Part shown: in pieces, positions 1 to 8,943 of the stretch
How positions within the stretch are numbered: position 1 is the first letter of the stretch
Layout of the letters: each line of letters opens with the position of its first letter
Source: Marinovum algicola
Lineage (GTDB): Bacteria > Pseudomonadota > Alphaproteobacteria > Rhodobacterales > Rhodobacteraceae
DNA: 64,000 bases
Reading direction: 5' to 3'
NCBI RefSeq assembly: GCF_900109145.1
Contig: NZ_FNYY01000001.1
Coordinates: 372,001 to 436,000 of the forward strand
Program-made: the position numbers and the translations under genes
Notes under the pieces: model-generated
Told to the model about the DNA's origin: nothing
What the model saw: the letters and a program-made list of their open reading frames with translations, nothing else
Databases searched by the model: none

Positions 1-1
1 C

Positions 2-772
2 GGCGTGCAGGCCGATCTCAAGGGGGTCGGGCGCAATCTTCAGGATCACCTTCAGGCCCGCCCGGTGTTCAAGACCGATCTGAGCACGATCAACATCGAA
101 ACCAGCAACCTGTTCAAACAGACGCGCATCGCCTTGCAATACGCGCTCACCCAGCGCGGACCGATGACCATGGCCGCCAGCCTGGGCACCGGCTTTCTCA
201 AGACCGAGCCGCATCTGGAAACCCCGGATATCCAGTTCCACATTCAGCCGTTCAGCGCCGACAGCCCGGCCGAAGGTCCGCACCGGTTTTCGGCCTTTAC
301 CGCCTCGGTGCTGCAACTGCGGCCCGAAAGCGCCGGTCATTTGCGCCTGCGCTCGGCCGATATGGACGATCACCCGGCGATCCATCCGAATTACCTGGCC
401 ACCCCGACCGATCAGAAGACAATCGTCAAAGGTATTCAGATCGCGCGCAAGATTGCCGGTACGGATCCGCTCAAATCGCATATCATGGACGAACATGCGC
501 CCGGCCCGGGCGTGGCCTTTGACGATGAGGCGGCCACGCTCGACTGGGCGCGGCGCACCGCGGTCACGATCTATCACCCGACGGGCACCTGCAAGATGGG
601 GATCGATCCGATGGCGGTTGTGGACCCGAGGTTGCGGGTGCGGGGAATTGACGGGCTGCGTGTCGCTGACGCCTCGATCATGCCGCAAATCGTCAGCGGC
701 AACACCAATGCCCCGGCGATCATGATCGGCGAGCGGGCCAGCGACCTGATACTGGAGGACACCGCAGGCTAG
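2..772 (+). CDS. GMC-family FAD-dependent oxidoreductase, 3' part
   Basis: This is the carboxy-terminal part (about 256 residues) of a glucose-methanol-choline family flavoprotein. The gene enters from the left edge, so its start and FAD-binding Rossmann region are missing. Visible family marks are GRNLQDH near the window edge, the catalytic block YHPTGTCKMG, and the closing segment NTNAPAIMIGER, which together supply the active-site His and His/Asn. Such enzymes oxidise an alcohol such as choline or a polyol to an aldehyde. It lies upstream of and codirectional with a TRAP transporter and a HisD-like dehydrogenase, so it may be the first oxidation step for the imported solute. The exact substrate cannot be read from this fragment. 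Confidence 0.9.
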   Translation, partial: GVQADLKGVGRNLQDHLQARPVFKTDLSTINIETSNLFKQTRIALQYALTQRGPMTMAASLGTGFLKTEPHLETPDIQFHIQPFSADSPAEGPHRFSAFTASVLQLRPESAGHLRLRSADMDDHPAIHPNYLATPTDQKTIVKGIQIARKIAGTDPLKSHIMDEHAPGPGVAFDDEAATLDWARRTAVTIYHPTGTCKMGIDPMAVVDPRLRVRGIDGLRVADASIMPQIVSGNTNAPAIMIGERASDLILEDTAG

Positions 773-962
773 CAACAGGAGACACCAGCCATTCCGGCGG
801 CCTGGCCCGAAAGGGGCGGTCGTCGGGATACGACGACAGAGCAAGACGGGCGGCGCTTTCAGGGAGGAAAGCCGCCCGGTGACGACACGGCCGATCCAGC
901 GCCTTCATCTTCGGCCCGGATAATAATAAGCGGAAGGCAAACGCATCATGGGAGGAAAATTG
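773..962 (+). promoter_or_regulatory. Intergenic region before the TRAP binding protein, with hairpin and possible -10
   Basis: This 190-base gap holds an inverted repeat with arms GGGCGGC at 848-854 and GCCGCCC at 871-877, possibly ending the upstream gene. An AT-rich TAATAATAA at 921-929 stands out in GC-rich DNA and could be a -10 region for the TRAP genes. A Shine-Dalgarno GGAGG lies at 951-955. No palindromic operator was recognised. Confidence 0.35.
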
Positions 963-2057
963 ATGTTCAGTCTCAAGACTTTGACCGTAGGGGCCGCGGC
1001 CCTTGCCATGACGGCCACGGCCGCTTTCGCCGAAACCGTGATCCGGGTGCAATCGGTGATCCCGGCGCAGGCCGACGAAGTGACCATGCTCAATGAATTC
1101 GCCGCCGATGTGGCGGCCCTGACCGGCGGATCACTCAAGATCGAGGTCTTGCCTGCCGGCGCCGTCGTCGGCGTGCGCGAAACGCTCGATGCGGTCGACA
1201 GCGGGCTGATCGAGGGCGGCTTTGCCTGGACGCACTATTGGTCGGGCAAGCACCCGGCGGCCATGCTCTTCGGCTCGCCCGTGGCAGGCGCCGGTGTCGG
1301 CATCGACAATATCGCCTTTGTGTCCTGGTTCCAGTACGGCGGCGGCAAGGAGCTCTATGACCAGCTCTGGGACGAGATGGGCGTCAACGTCAAGGGCTTC
1401 ATGCTGCAACCGGTGGGGCCGGAGGCGCTCGGCTGGTTCAAGGAGCCGATCGCCAGCATGGACGATTTCCGCAAGTACCGATTCCGCACGCCGCCGGGCA
1501 TCCCCGGCCAGACCTACAAGGATATCGGCGTCGCCTCGGTCGCCATGGGCGGCGGTGACATTCTGCCGGCGCTCGAGAAAGGCACCATCGACGCCGCCGA
1601 ATGGTGCTGCCCCAAGCCTGACAGCGTCTTCGGCTTCCAGAAGGTGCTGAAGCATTACTACCTGCAAGGTCTGCACCAGGTGGTGGTGAACGCCGATCTC
1701 TACATCAACGGCGATGTCTATGACGGGCTGACCGACCTCGAGAAAAAGGCGCTGGAAGTGGCCGCCAATGCCTCGCTGTCGAAAGCCATGTCGTATCGCA
1801 TCTACGAAAACGGCAAGGCGCTGAAGGATCTGACCGAGAACCACGGCGTCATCCTGCATGACACCCCCGAGGATTACTTCTCGGAGTACATGACCGCCGC
1901 CAAGGCCGCGCTGGAGACCAATGCCGCCGAAAACGAATTCTTTGCGGAAGTCTGGCAGAGCCAGAAGGATTTCGCCGAGATCGCGGTGCCGTTCTGGGCC
2001 GGGGCGCAGACCTCGAACGCCAACCTCGGCCGGGCCTATGCCGACAGTCTGAAATAG
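963..2057 (+). CDS. TRAP transporter periplasmic solute-binding protein (DctP family)
   Basis: A 364-residue secreted binding protein of the DctP/TAXI type that captures an organic acid or similar solute and delivers it to the QM permease encoded next. The start is the ATG at 963, not the in-frame ATG at 948, because GGAGG at 951-955 is correctly spaced only for 963. The amino end is a Sec signal peptide (KTLTVGAAALAMTATAAFA, cleaved before ETVIRVQS). A conserved DctP segment YRFRTPPGIPGQTYKDIG is visible in the middle, the region where family members place the arginine that binds the substrate carboxylate. AEWCCPKPD resembles lobes seen in sulfonate or polyol receptors, but the ligand is not determined. 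Confidence 0.92.
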   Translation: MFSLKTLTVGAAALAMTATAAFAETVIRVQSVIPAQADEVTMLNEFAADVAALTGGSLKIEVLPAGAVVGVRETLDAVDSGLIEGGFAWTHYWSGKHPAAMLFGSPVAGAGVGIDNIAFVSWFQYGGGKELYDQLWDEMGVNVKGFMLQPVGPEALGWFKEPIASMDDFRKYRFRTPPGIPGQTYKDIGVASVAMGGGDILPALEKGTIDAAEWCCPKPDSVFGFQKVLKHYYLQGLHQVVVNADLYINGDVYDGLTDLEKKALEVAANASLSKAMSYRIYENGKALKDLTENHGVILHDTPEDYFSEYMTAAKAALETNAAENEFFAEVWQSQKDFAEIAVPFWAGAQTSNANLGRAYADSLK

Positions 2058-2066
2058 GCGTTCACC

Positions 2067-2132
2067 GGCCCCGGACCTCGATCCGGGGCCTCTGGACCAC
2101 CCGACGCAGAGGCCCCGGGTCCTGCCCGGGGC
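2067..2132 (+). repeat. Two GC-rich hairpins between TRAP binding protein and permease (REP-like)
   Basis: Two consecutive perfect hairpins fill the gap. The first has arms GGCCCCGGA (2067-2075) and TCCGGGGCC (2082-2090). The second has arms GCCCCGGG (2112-2119) and CCCGGGGC (2125-2132). The first is nearly identical to the palindrome at 27026-27048, so it belongs to a dispersed REP-like family. There is no T-run, so transcript stabilisation or attenuation after the binding-protein gene is more likely than full termination. Confidence 0.7.
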
Positions 2133-2174
2133 GCGCAGCAAGACACGTATGACATTCATGACAAGGGACGTGGC

Positions 2175-4493
2175 ATGGCCGAAGAGGTACTCCCCGAAGA
2201 GCTCGATATCACCGACGAGTTGATCGCAGAGCGACGCGCCGAGGAACCGGGGCAGACGCCGGAGGACATGACCCCCTGGCAACGTCCGATCACCGCCACC
2301 ATCGATGTCATCAACCTCTGGGCGGGGCGGCTGATCTGCGTGCTGATGGTGCCGCTGATCCTTGCCATCGTCTACGAGGTGTTTTCCCGCAACATGTTCG
2401 CCGTGCTGACCCAGAACGGCATGAACGAGCAGGCCATCGCCTGGGGTTTCGGCCCGACGCTCTGGGTCTATGACATTTCGCGGATGCTGGGCGGCGTGCT
2501 GTTCATGGCGGCCGCCGGCTATGCGCTGATGCGCGGGGTGCACATCCGCGCCGATTTTCTCTATCGCAACTGGTCCGACAGGACACAGGCGACGGTGGAC
2601 GCGGTGCTTTATCTCGCCTTCTACATTCCGGCGATGCTGTTTTTCACCTGGGTTTCGACCGAATACTGGCTCAAGGCCTTCGTCTCCGGCGAACAGGCCA
2701 GCGACAGCACCTGGGCGCCGCTGCTCTGGCCGGCGCGCCTGGCCATGCCGGTGGGGGCCTTTCTGCTGCTGCTCCAGGGCTTCCCCGAGCTGTTCCGCGC
2801 CTTCCACAAGATGGGCAAGACGCGCGAGGAAAAGTTCCTCCGGGTGCTGCCCTTCTACTTTGTCGCGCTGCTGATCGTCACCGGCGCGGTGTTCTTTCCC
2901 GACGTGGTGCCGATTGCCGACTGGTGGACGGCGGCTTTCGGGCGCGAGGGGCTTTTGAGCGTCGACAAGCCGATCATCGGGCTGATCATGCTGGCGGTGA
3001 TGCTGTTTGCCATCTTCGTGGGTTTCCCGATCTCCTTCACCCTGATCTTCCTGGGCTTCGTCTTCGGCACCTGGGGGGCGAATTTCAAGCTTGCCACCTT
3101 CCTGATGACCTTGCAGACCAATTCCGTGATGCTGTCCGACCAGCTGGTCGCGGTGCCGCTCTTTATTTTCATGGGCATCGTGATGGAGCAGGCCGGGCTG
3201 ATGGAGCGGCTGTTCCAGGCGGTGCAGATGATGATGAGCCGGACCCGGGGGGCGCTGTTCATCGCGGTGCTCTTCGTCTCGACGATCTTTGCCGCCGCCA
3301 CCGGCATCGTCGGCGCCTCGGTCACCATCCTCGGCATCATGGCGGCGCGGACGATGAACAAATCCGGCTATGACGTGCGGCTGGCGGCGGGCACGATCAC
3401 CGCCGGCGGCACCCTGGGCATCCTGATCCCGCCGTCGATCATGCTGATCGTCATGGGGCCGGTGCTCGAGGTTCCGGTGACCGATCTGTTCCGCGCGGCG
3501 ATCATTCCCGGCGTCCTGCTGGCGGGGCTCTATCTGCTCTATGCATTGGGCCGCTGCTGGATCAATCCAAATCTCGGGCCGATCCTGCCGCCCGAAGACC
3601 AGCCCGAAACCTCGCGCTTCTACCTGCTCGAGGTCATTCTCGTCATGGCGTCGCTGATCGTGCTGATCTGGCTGATCACGCGCGGCATCACAACCGGGTA
3701 CGGCTTTTTCTTCGGCGCGCTGATCGTGCCGCTGGCCTGGATCGGCGTGATGTACGCGGTCTACGCCTGGCTGCACAATGCCAAGCCCGGCGGCTTCTAT
3801 TTCTCTGACCTCTGGTACGAGTTTTTCATGGGGCTGGTGCCGCCGACAGTGCTGATCGCCTTTGCCCTGGGCTCGATCCTCGCCGGCTGGGCGACCCCGG
3901 CCGAGGCCTCGGCCTGCGGTGCCTTTGGCGCGGTGCTCTTGTCGATGCTCTATCGCAAGTTCACCATTCCCGGGCTCTACGACGCGCTGATCAAGAGCCT
4001 CGAGATCACCGTGCTGATCATGTTCCTGGTCGCGGCGTCGAACTTCTTCGGCGCGGTCTTTTCCAACCTCGGCACGCCGAAGATGCTGACCGAGCTGCTC
4101 TTGGCGCTCGACATGCCCCCGGTGCTGATCCTGATGCTGATCATGGCGCTGATCTTCCTGCTGGGCTGGCCGCTGGAATGGGTGCCGATCGTGCTGATCA
4201 TCGTGCCGATCCTGATTCCCACCGTCACCTCGCTCGACCTCGGCTTCGAGAGCCAGAACGATCTGCTGATCTGGTTTGCCATATTGGTGGCGGTGAACCT
4301 GCAAACCGCCTGGCTCAGCCCGCCGGTGGCGCTTTCGGCTTACTTCCTCAAGGGTGTGGTGCCAGAATGGGACCTGCGCGACATCTATCTCGGGATGATG
4401 CAGTTCATGGTGATCCAACTCATCGGGCTGATCCTGATCTTTGTCTTTCCGCAGATCGCGCTCTGGCTGCCGAACTACATCTACGGAAACTGA
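2175..4493 (+). CDS. TRAP transporter fused small/large permease (DctQ-DctM)
   Basis: A 772-residue inner-membrane protein that joins both TRAP permease subunits. Residues about 40-220 are the four-helix DctQ part (LICVLMVPLILAIVYEVFSR, then a helix pair). Residues about 225-770 are the roughly 12-helix DctM part, with the typical segment ATGIVGASVTILGIMAARTM and the GGTLGILIPPSIMLIVMG loop. It uses a sodium gradient to import the ligand held by the preceding binding protein. A soluble acidic amino end (AEEVLPEELDITDELIAE) precedes the first helix. The start at 2175 follows AAGGGACG. The next gene begins 14 bases after the stop, so the genes are almost certainly cotranscribed. Confidence 0.94.
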   Translation: MAEEVLPEELDITDELIAERRAEEPGQTPEDMTPWQRPITATIDVINLWAGRLICVLMVPLILAIVYEVFSRNMFAVLTQNGMNEQAIAWGFGPTLWVYDISRMLGGVLFMAAAGYALMRGVHIRADFLYRNWSDRTQATVDAVLYLAFYIPAMLFFTWVSTEYWLKAFVSGEQASDSTWAPLLWPARLAMPVGAFLLLLQGFPELFRAFHKMGKTREEKFLRVLPFYFVALLIVTGAVFFPDVVPIADWWTAAFGREGLLSVDKPIIGLIMLAVMLFAIFVGFPISFTLIFLGFVFGTWGANFKLATFLMTLQTNSVMLSDQLVAVPLFIFMGIVMEQAGLMERLFQAVQMMMSRTRGALFIAVLFVSTIFAAATGIVGASVTILGIMAARTMNKSGYDVRLAAGTITAGGTLGILIPPSIMLIVMGPVLEVPVTDLFRAAIIPGVLLAGLYLLYALGRCWINPNLGPILPPEDQPETSRFYLLEVILVMASLIVLIWLITRGITTGYGFFFGALIVPLAWIGVMYAVYAWLHNAKPGGFYFSDLWYEFFMGLVPPTVLIAFALGSILAGWATPAEASACGAFGAVLLSMLYRKFTIPGLYDALIKSLEITVLIMFLVAASNFFGAVFSNLGTPKMLTELLLALDMPPVLILMLIMALIFLLGWPLEWVPIVLIIVPILIPTVTSLDLGFESQNDLLIWFAILVAVNLQTAWLSPPVALSAYFLKGVVPEWDLRDIYLGMMQFMVIQLIGLILIFVFPQIALWLPNYIYGN

Positions 4494-4507
4494 CGTGAGG
4501 ACATCCG

Positions 4508-5815
4508 ATGCCGCGCCACTATCTGAAGAAGGCGGATCGCACGCCAAAGACCGACGCGCGCGAGACCCATGACACCGTCGCGCGCATCCTGGACGAGATC
4601 GAAGCCGGCGGCGATGCCAAGGCGCTGGAGTATGCCGCGCGCTTCGACCGCTACGAGGGCAATGTGCTGCTGTCGCCTGACGAGATCGCGGCGGCCTGCG
4701 ACCAGGTGTCCGACAGGCTCAAGGCTGACATCCGCTTTGCCCATGACAACGTGCGCCGTTTTGCCGAGCTTCAGAAAAGCACGCTGACCGATGTCGAGAC
4801 CGAGCTGACGCCGGGCTTTGTCACCGGGCAAAAGGCGATCCCGGTGGCGGCGGCGGGCTGCTACGTGCCCGGCGGGCGCTACAGCCACATCGCCAGCGCG
4901 ATCATGACGGTGACCACCGCCAAAGTCGCCGGCTGCCAGCATATCACCGCCTGTTCGCCGCCCCGGCCGGGTGTCGGCGTGCCGCCCGCGATCATCTATG
5001 CCGCCCGGATCTGCGGCGCCGACCGGATCATGGCGATGGGCGGGGTGCAGGGGGTGGCGGCGATGACCTTTGGCCTGTTCGGCCTGCCGCCGGCCAATAT
5101 CCTTGTCGGTCCCGGCAACCAGTTCGTCGCCGAGGCCAAGCGCATCCTGTTCGGCCGTGTCGGCATCGACATGATCGCCGGGCCGACCGACAGCCTGATC
5201 CTTGCCGACGGGCAGGCCGATCCGCATATCGTTGCCACCGATCTGGTGAGCCAGGCCGAGCATGGCTACAACTCGCCGGTCTGGCTGGTCACCGACAGCC
5301 GCGCTCTGGCCGACGACGTGATGGCCCGCGTCCCGGACCTGATCGCCGATCTGCCGGAGGTGAACCGCGAGAATGCCGCTGCCGCCTGGCGCGACTATGC
5401 CGAGGTGATCCTCTGCGCCGACCGCGAGGACATGGCCGCCTGTTCCGACGATTATGCCCCCGAACATCTGACCGTTCAGGCCGCCGACCCCGACTGGTGG
5501 CTTGACCGGCTGACCTGTTACGGGTCGCTCTTTCTTGGCGAAGAGACCACGGTGTCTTACGGTGACAAGGCGGCGGGCACCAACCATGTACTGCCGACCT
5601 CGCGCGCGGCCAGTTACACCGGCGGGCTGTCGGTGCACAAATACATGAAGATCGTCACATGGCAGCGCGCCACCCGCGACGGGTCCAGGGCGGTGGCCGA
5701 AGCGACCGCCCGGATCTCGCGGCTCGAAGGAATGGAGGGCCATGCCCGCGCTGCCGACGTGCGGCTGGCCAAGTACTTTCCCGACGAGGAGTTCGACCTG
5801 TCGGCCGATGGATGA
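4508..5815 (+). CDS. HisD-family dehydrogenase, probably HpsN-like (sulfopropanediol dehydrogenase)
   Basis: A 435-residue member of the histidinol dehydrogenase family. The four zinc-ligand positions of the family are present: Q249 and H252 in SQAEHGYN, D353 in YGDKAAGTNHVLPTS, and H412 in EGMEGHARAADVR. APEHLTVQ supplies the catalytic Glu-His pair. No other histidine-biosynthesis gene accompanies it. It is tightly linked to a TRAP transporter, as in Roseobacter loci where HpsN oxidises 2,3-dihydroxypropane-1-sulfonate at C3. It is therefore more likely a catabolic NAD-dependent alcohol dehydrogenase than true HisD. HpsO and HpsP, the usual companions that invert the S-enantiomer, are absent here. 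A polyol or amino-alcohol substrate remains possible. Confidence 0.85.
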   Translation: MPRHYLKKADRTPKTDARETHDTVARILDEIEAGGDAKALEYAARFDRYEGNVLLSPDEIAAACDQVSDRLKADIRFAHDNVRRFAELQKSTLTDVETELTPGFVTGQKAIPVAAAGCYVPGGRYSHIASAIMTVTTAKVAGCQHITACSPPRPGVGVPPAIIYAARICGADRIMAMGGVQGVAAMTFGLFGLPPANILVGPGNQFVAEAKRILFGRVGIDMIAGPTDSLILADGQADPHIVATDLVSQAEHGYNSPVWLVTDSRALADDVMARVPDLIADLPEVNRENAAAAWRDYAEVILCADREDMAACSDDYAPEHLTVQAADPDWWLDRLTCYGSLFLGEETTVSYGDKAAGTNHVLPTSRAASYTGGLSVHKYMKIVTWQRATRDGSRAVAEATARISRLEGMEGHARAADVRLAKYFPDEEFDLSADG

Positions 5816-5892
5816 CCCCGCCGGGGCGGGGCGGTGCGTGACCCTGGCCGCGCCCCGAGCCCCGGTACAGCCGCAGACCCAAGGAGACCGAT

Positions 5893-6303
5893 ATGTACAA
5901 CAAGATACTGGTGGCCATGGCGCTCGATCACGGGATTTCGCCACAGATGCTCGAGATTGCGCAGGCGCTCTGCAATCCCGGGGCCGAGATCGTCGCTCTG
6001 CATGTCTTCGAGGCGCCGCCCTCGTCGGTCAGCGCATATCTCGGCGATGACGCGGTGCGCGACGGGTTTGATCGGGCGCGGCAGCTGATGGCGGAAAAGA
6101 CTGCCCATATCGAAGGCATCACGGCCAGAATCGTGCGCGGCCACACCTATCGCACGCTGATCGATTATTCCTCCGACCACGGGGTCGATTGCATCGTGAT
6201 CGGCTCGCATCAGCCGGATTTCAGCGATTATCTGTTGGGCTCGACCGCCGCCAGAGTGGTCCGCCACTCGCCCTGCGCCGTGCACGTCTTCCGCAGCAGC
6301 TGA
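5893..6303 (+). CDS. Universal stress protein (UspA family), TRAP-associated
   Basis: A 136-residue single-domain Usp protein with the alpha/beta fold MYNKILVAMAL at the start and a nucleotide-loop region IVIGSHQPDFSDYLLGST before the last strand. The canonical G-2x-G-9x-G(S/T) motif is only partly kept, since the second glycine is replaced. AAGGAG supplies the ribosome site. Its position after a TRAP operon resembles teaD beside the Halomonas ectoine TRAP system, where a UspA-type ATP-binding protein modulates transport. A similar role is inferred here. A GC-rich hairpin at 6381-6411 may end the transcript. Confidence 0.9.
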   Translation: MYNKILVAMALDHGISPQMLEIAQALCNPGAEIVALHVFEAPPSSVSAYLGDDAVRDGFDRARQLMAEKTAHIEGITARIVRGHTYRTLIDYSSDHGVDCIVIGSHQPDFSDYLLGSTAARVVRHSPCAVHVFRSS

Positions 6304-6380
6304 GCGTACCGCAGACCCCCGAGTCAGGACCGCCGCCTGCCGGCTCCGCTGCGATTTTTGCATGGTTCTCCGATCCTTGA

Positions 6381-6411
6381 ACCGCACACCCGGTAGCCTT
6401 GGGGGTGCGGT
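6381..6411 (+). terminator. Probable terminator hairpin after the TRAP/HpsN/Usp operon
   Basis: Arms ACCGCAC (6381-6387) and GTGCGGT (6405-6411) pair perfectly, and further CC/GG pairs extend inward past a bulged A. No clear T-run follows. It sits in the 287-base gap between uspA and the LacI gene, which otherwise holds only the promoter/operator at its right end. Confidence 0.45.
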
Positions 6412-6505
6412 GCTTGCCATGTGGGCTGATGCCGTCGGCACATCGGATAAGCGTGAAAGCCCGGCATTTCTCGTCACACGCAGGCTTGGTGGCATCTGAA
6501 AAAGG

Positions 6506-6560
6506 TTGACTCAGCCGGGACGCATCCCGTATGACACCGATGTCATGACACCGGTGTCAT
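6506..6560 (+). promoter_or_regulatory. Promoter overlapped by twin LacI-type operators
   Basis: A -35 TTGACT (6506-6511) and a -10 TATGAC (6530-6535) are 18 bases apart. Starting inside the -10 are two 16-base palindromes overlapping by two bases. ATGACACCGATGTCAT at 6531-6546 has perfect six-base arms. ATGACACCGGTGTCAT at 6545-6560 is a perfect palindrome. The CG-centred palindrome with ACACCGGTGT core is typical of LacI/GalR operators. Binding here would block RNA polymerase, so autorepression of the downstream LacI-sugar ABC operon is inferred. Confidence 0.8.
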
Positions 6561-6590
6561 AATTGATGACGCACTTCAGGAGGGGGCAGG

Positions 6591-7640
6591 GTGGCAACCA
6601 TTTACGACGTCGCGAAGCTGGCCGGAGTGTCGCCAAAAACCGTTTCGCGTGTTCTGAACGGTGACGCCCCGGTCAATGAAAAGACCCGCACCAAGGTCGC
6701 CAGGGCCATTTCCGAACTGGGCTATGTTCCGTCTCAGGCGGCGCGGATGATGCGATCCAGCCGGTCGGGGCTGATCGGGCTGATCACCGGCGCGATTTCT
6801 GCCACGCCCCATGGCACCGAAACCCGCGGCCTGCCCGACATGCTGATCGTTCAGGCGATCCAGCGCGAGATGGCCGAGCGGGGCAAGATCCTGATGATTG
6901 CCGACACCGGCGGATCGCCGTCAACCGTGCCGATGCTTGCCGCGACCTTTGCCCAGCACCGGGTCGAAGGATTGATCTATGTCGCCGACCATCACCGCGC
7001 CGTCGATCTGGATCTGAGCGGCGCGAATTGCCCGACGCTGCTGACCAATTGCTACGACGATCGCGGCACCCCCTGCGTCCTGCCCGACGATGCCGCCGGC
7101 CAGCAGGCGCTGGTGGCGCGGCTGATCGCGGCCGGACACCGCCGGATCGGCTTTCTGACGCTGGATCAGGCCATGCCCGCCGGTCGGTTGCGTCTCGAGG
7201 GCTACAAGGCCGCGCTGGCCGAGGCGGGGCTGCCCTATGATCCGGTGCTGGTCGAGGCCGGCTATGTGATCGGGCGCGAAATGCAGAGCGCGGCGCTGAC
7301 CGAGGCGCTGGAGCACCTGCTCACACTGGACCAGCCGCCGAGCGTGATCTGCTGCGGCAACGACGAAATGGCGATGCGGGTCTATGGCCTGCTGCGCAGC
7401 CGGGGCCTGCGGGTGCCCGAAGATATCTCGGTTGCGGGTTACGACGATCATCGCAGCATCGCCGAGATGCTGCACCCGCATCTGACTACTGTCGAGCTGC
7501 CCTACATCGACATGGGCCGGCACACGGCGGCACGGCTTCTTGACATGATCGGGGGCGACGTCCCCGCATCCGACGATCCCCTGCTGGTGCAGGGACCGGT
7601 CGTCTGGCGGTCCTCGGTGACCGCTCTCACCGAACTCTGA
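6591..7640 (+). CDS. LacI-family transcriptional repressor of the sugar ABC operon
   Basis: A 349-residue LacI/GalR regulator. Residues 1-55 form the helix-turn-helix and hinge (TIYDVAKLAGVSPKTVSRVL, then ALxS-like AARMMRSSRSGLIG). Residues 60-340 are the periplasmic-binding-protein-like effector domain, ending with the dimer region around DISVAGYDDHRSIAEMLHP. The start is the GTG at 6591, preceded by AGGAGGGGG. It lies 26 bases upstream of the binding-protein gene in the same direction. It probably represses the whole operon, including itself, through the twin palindrome upstream, and is released by the imported sugar. The inducer is not known. Confidence 0.94.
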   Translation: MATIYDVAKLAGVSPKTVSRVLNGDAPVNEKTRTKVARAISELGYVPSQAARMMRSSRSGLIGLITGAISATPHGTETRGLPDMLIVQAIQREMAERGKILMIADTGGSPSTVPMLAATFAQHRVEGLIYVADHHRAVDLDLSGANCPTLLTNCYDDRGTPCVLPDDAAGQQALVARLIAAGHRRIGFLTLDQAMPAGRLRLEGYKAALAEAGLPYDPVLVEAGYVIGREMQSAALTEALEHLLTLDQPPSVICCGNDEMAMRVYGLLRSRGLRVPEDISVAGYDDHRSIAEMLHPHLTTVELPYIDMGRHTAARLLDMIGGDVPASDDPLLVQGPVVWRSSVTALTEL

Positions 7641-7666
7641 ATGCAGTCTCACGGGAGGAGAACTTT

Positions 7667-8935
7667 ATGCAACGCACGAAACTGACCCTTGGCGCGCTGG
7701 TCGCGTCCACCGCCCTGGCCGGCATGGCCAGCGCCCAGACCGAGTTGACGCTGTGGTATCACGGCGCCGGCAACGAGGTGGAAAGCAACATCCTGGGCGG
7801 CATTATCGAGGATTTCAACGGCGCGCAGGAGGACTGGCAGGTCACCGTCGAAAGTTTCCCGCAGGAAAGCTACAACGACAGCGTCGTCGCCTCGGCCCTG
7901 GCCGGCAATCTGCCCTGCATCCTCGATGTCGACGGGCCGGTGATGCCGAACTGGGCCTGGGCCGGCTATCTTCAGCCGCTGCCGATCAGCCAAGAGGCAA
8001 TCGACGGCCACCTGGACGCCACCATCGGCCGCTGGGATGGCGAGATCTATTCGGTCGGTCTCTGGGATGCCGCCGTTGCGCTTTATGCCCGCCAGTCCAC
8101 GCTGGACGAATTGGGCCTGCGCACCCCGTCGCTGGAAGAGCCCTGGACGAAAGAGGAATTCATGGGCGCGCTGGAGGCCGCGAAGGCCTCGGGCAATTAT
8201 GACTTCGCGCTCGATCTCGGAACCGCCTGGACCGGCGAATGGTATCCCTATGCCTTCTCGCCCTTCCTGCAAAGCTTTGGCGGTGACATTGTCGACCGGG
8301 ACGGCTATCAGACCGCGGAAGGCGCGCTGAACGGCGAGGCGGCCATGGAATTCGGCGCATGGTGGCAATCGCTGTTTGCAGAGGGCTACGCCCCCGGCAC
8401 CAGCCAGGATCCGGCAGACCGCGACAGCGGCTTCATCGAGGGCAAATACGCCTTTTCGTGGAACGGCAACTGGGCCGCGGCCAACACGCTGGCCAGCGTC
8501 GAGAACGCGGATGACGTGGTATTCCTGCCGGCGCCCGATTTCGGCAACGGCTCCACCATCGGTGCCGCCTCGTGGCAGTTCGGCGTATCCAGCGCCTGCG
8601 AGCATCCCGAAGGTGCGGCGGCCTTTGTCGAACACGCGCTGCAAGACGAATACCTCGCCGCATTCTCGGACGGCATCGGCCTGATCCCGGCCACCAAGGA
8701 GGCCGCCCAGATGACCGAGAGTTATGCCGAGGGCGGCCCGTTGGCGGTGTTCTTCGACCTCTCCGCCGAACAGGCGCTGGTGCGTCCGGTCAGCCCCGGC
8801 TACGTGGTGGCCGCCAAGGTGTTCGAGAAGGCGCTTTCCGATATCGCCAATGGCGCGGATGTGGCCGACACGCTGGATGCCGCAGTGGACGAGATCGACG
8901 ACGATATCGAGGCCAACCAGGGCTACGGCCACTAA
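7667..8935 (+). CDS. Sugar ABC transporter substrate-binding protein
   Basis: A 422-residue extracellular solute-binding protein of family 1 (carbohydrate cluster). The Sec signal peptide is LTLGALVASTALAGMASAQ, cut before TELTLWYHGAGNEVE. The GIIEDFNG and DVDGPVMPNWAWAGYL segments match sugar receptors that scan alpha- or beta-linked oligosaccharides. GGAGG precedes the ATG at 7667. It is followed by a hairpin at 8944-8965 and then by two permease genes, the usual order for this transporter class. The neighbouring intracellular glycosidase suggests the ligand is a disaccharide or short oligosaccharide. Confidence 0.93.
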   Translation: MQRTKLTLGALVASTALAGMASAQTELTLWYHGAGNEVESNILGGIIEDFNGAQEDWQVTVESFPQESYNDSVVASALAGNLPCILDVDGPVMPNWAWAGYLQPLPISQEAIDGHLDATIGRWDGEIYSVGLWDAAVALYARQSTLDELGLRTPSLEEPWTKEEFMGALEAAKASGNYDFALDLGTAWTGEWYPYAFSPFLQSFGGDIVDRDGYQTAEGALNGEAAMEFGAWWQSLFAEGYAPGTSQDPADRDSGFIEGKYAFSWNGNWAAANTLASVENADDVVFLPAPDFGNGSTIGAASWQFGVSSACEHPEGAAAFVEHALQDEYLAAFSDGIGLIPATKEAAQMTESYAEGGPLAVFFDLSAEQALVRPVSPGYVVAAKVFEKALSDIANGADVADTLDAAVDEIDDDIEANQGYGH

Positions 8936-8943
8936 GCCCCATC

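Noticed and set aside
1131-4547. A 1138-codon open frame on the minus strand
   Set aside because: It is antisense to the TRAP genes, which have clear family motifs. Its product is rich in His, Gln, Arg and Asp repeats typical of the reverse frame of GC-rich coding DNA.
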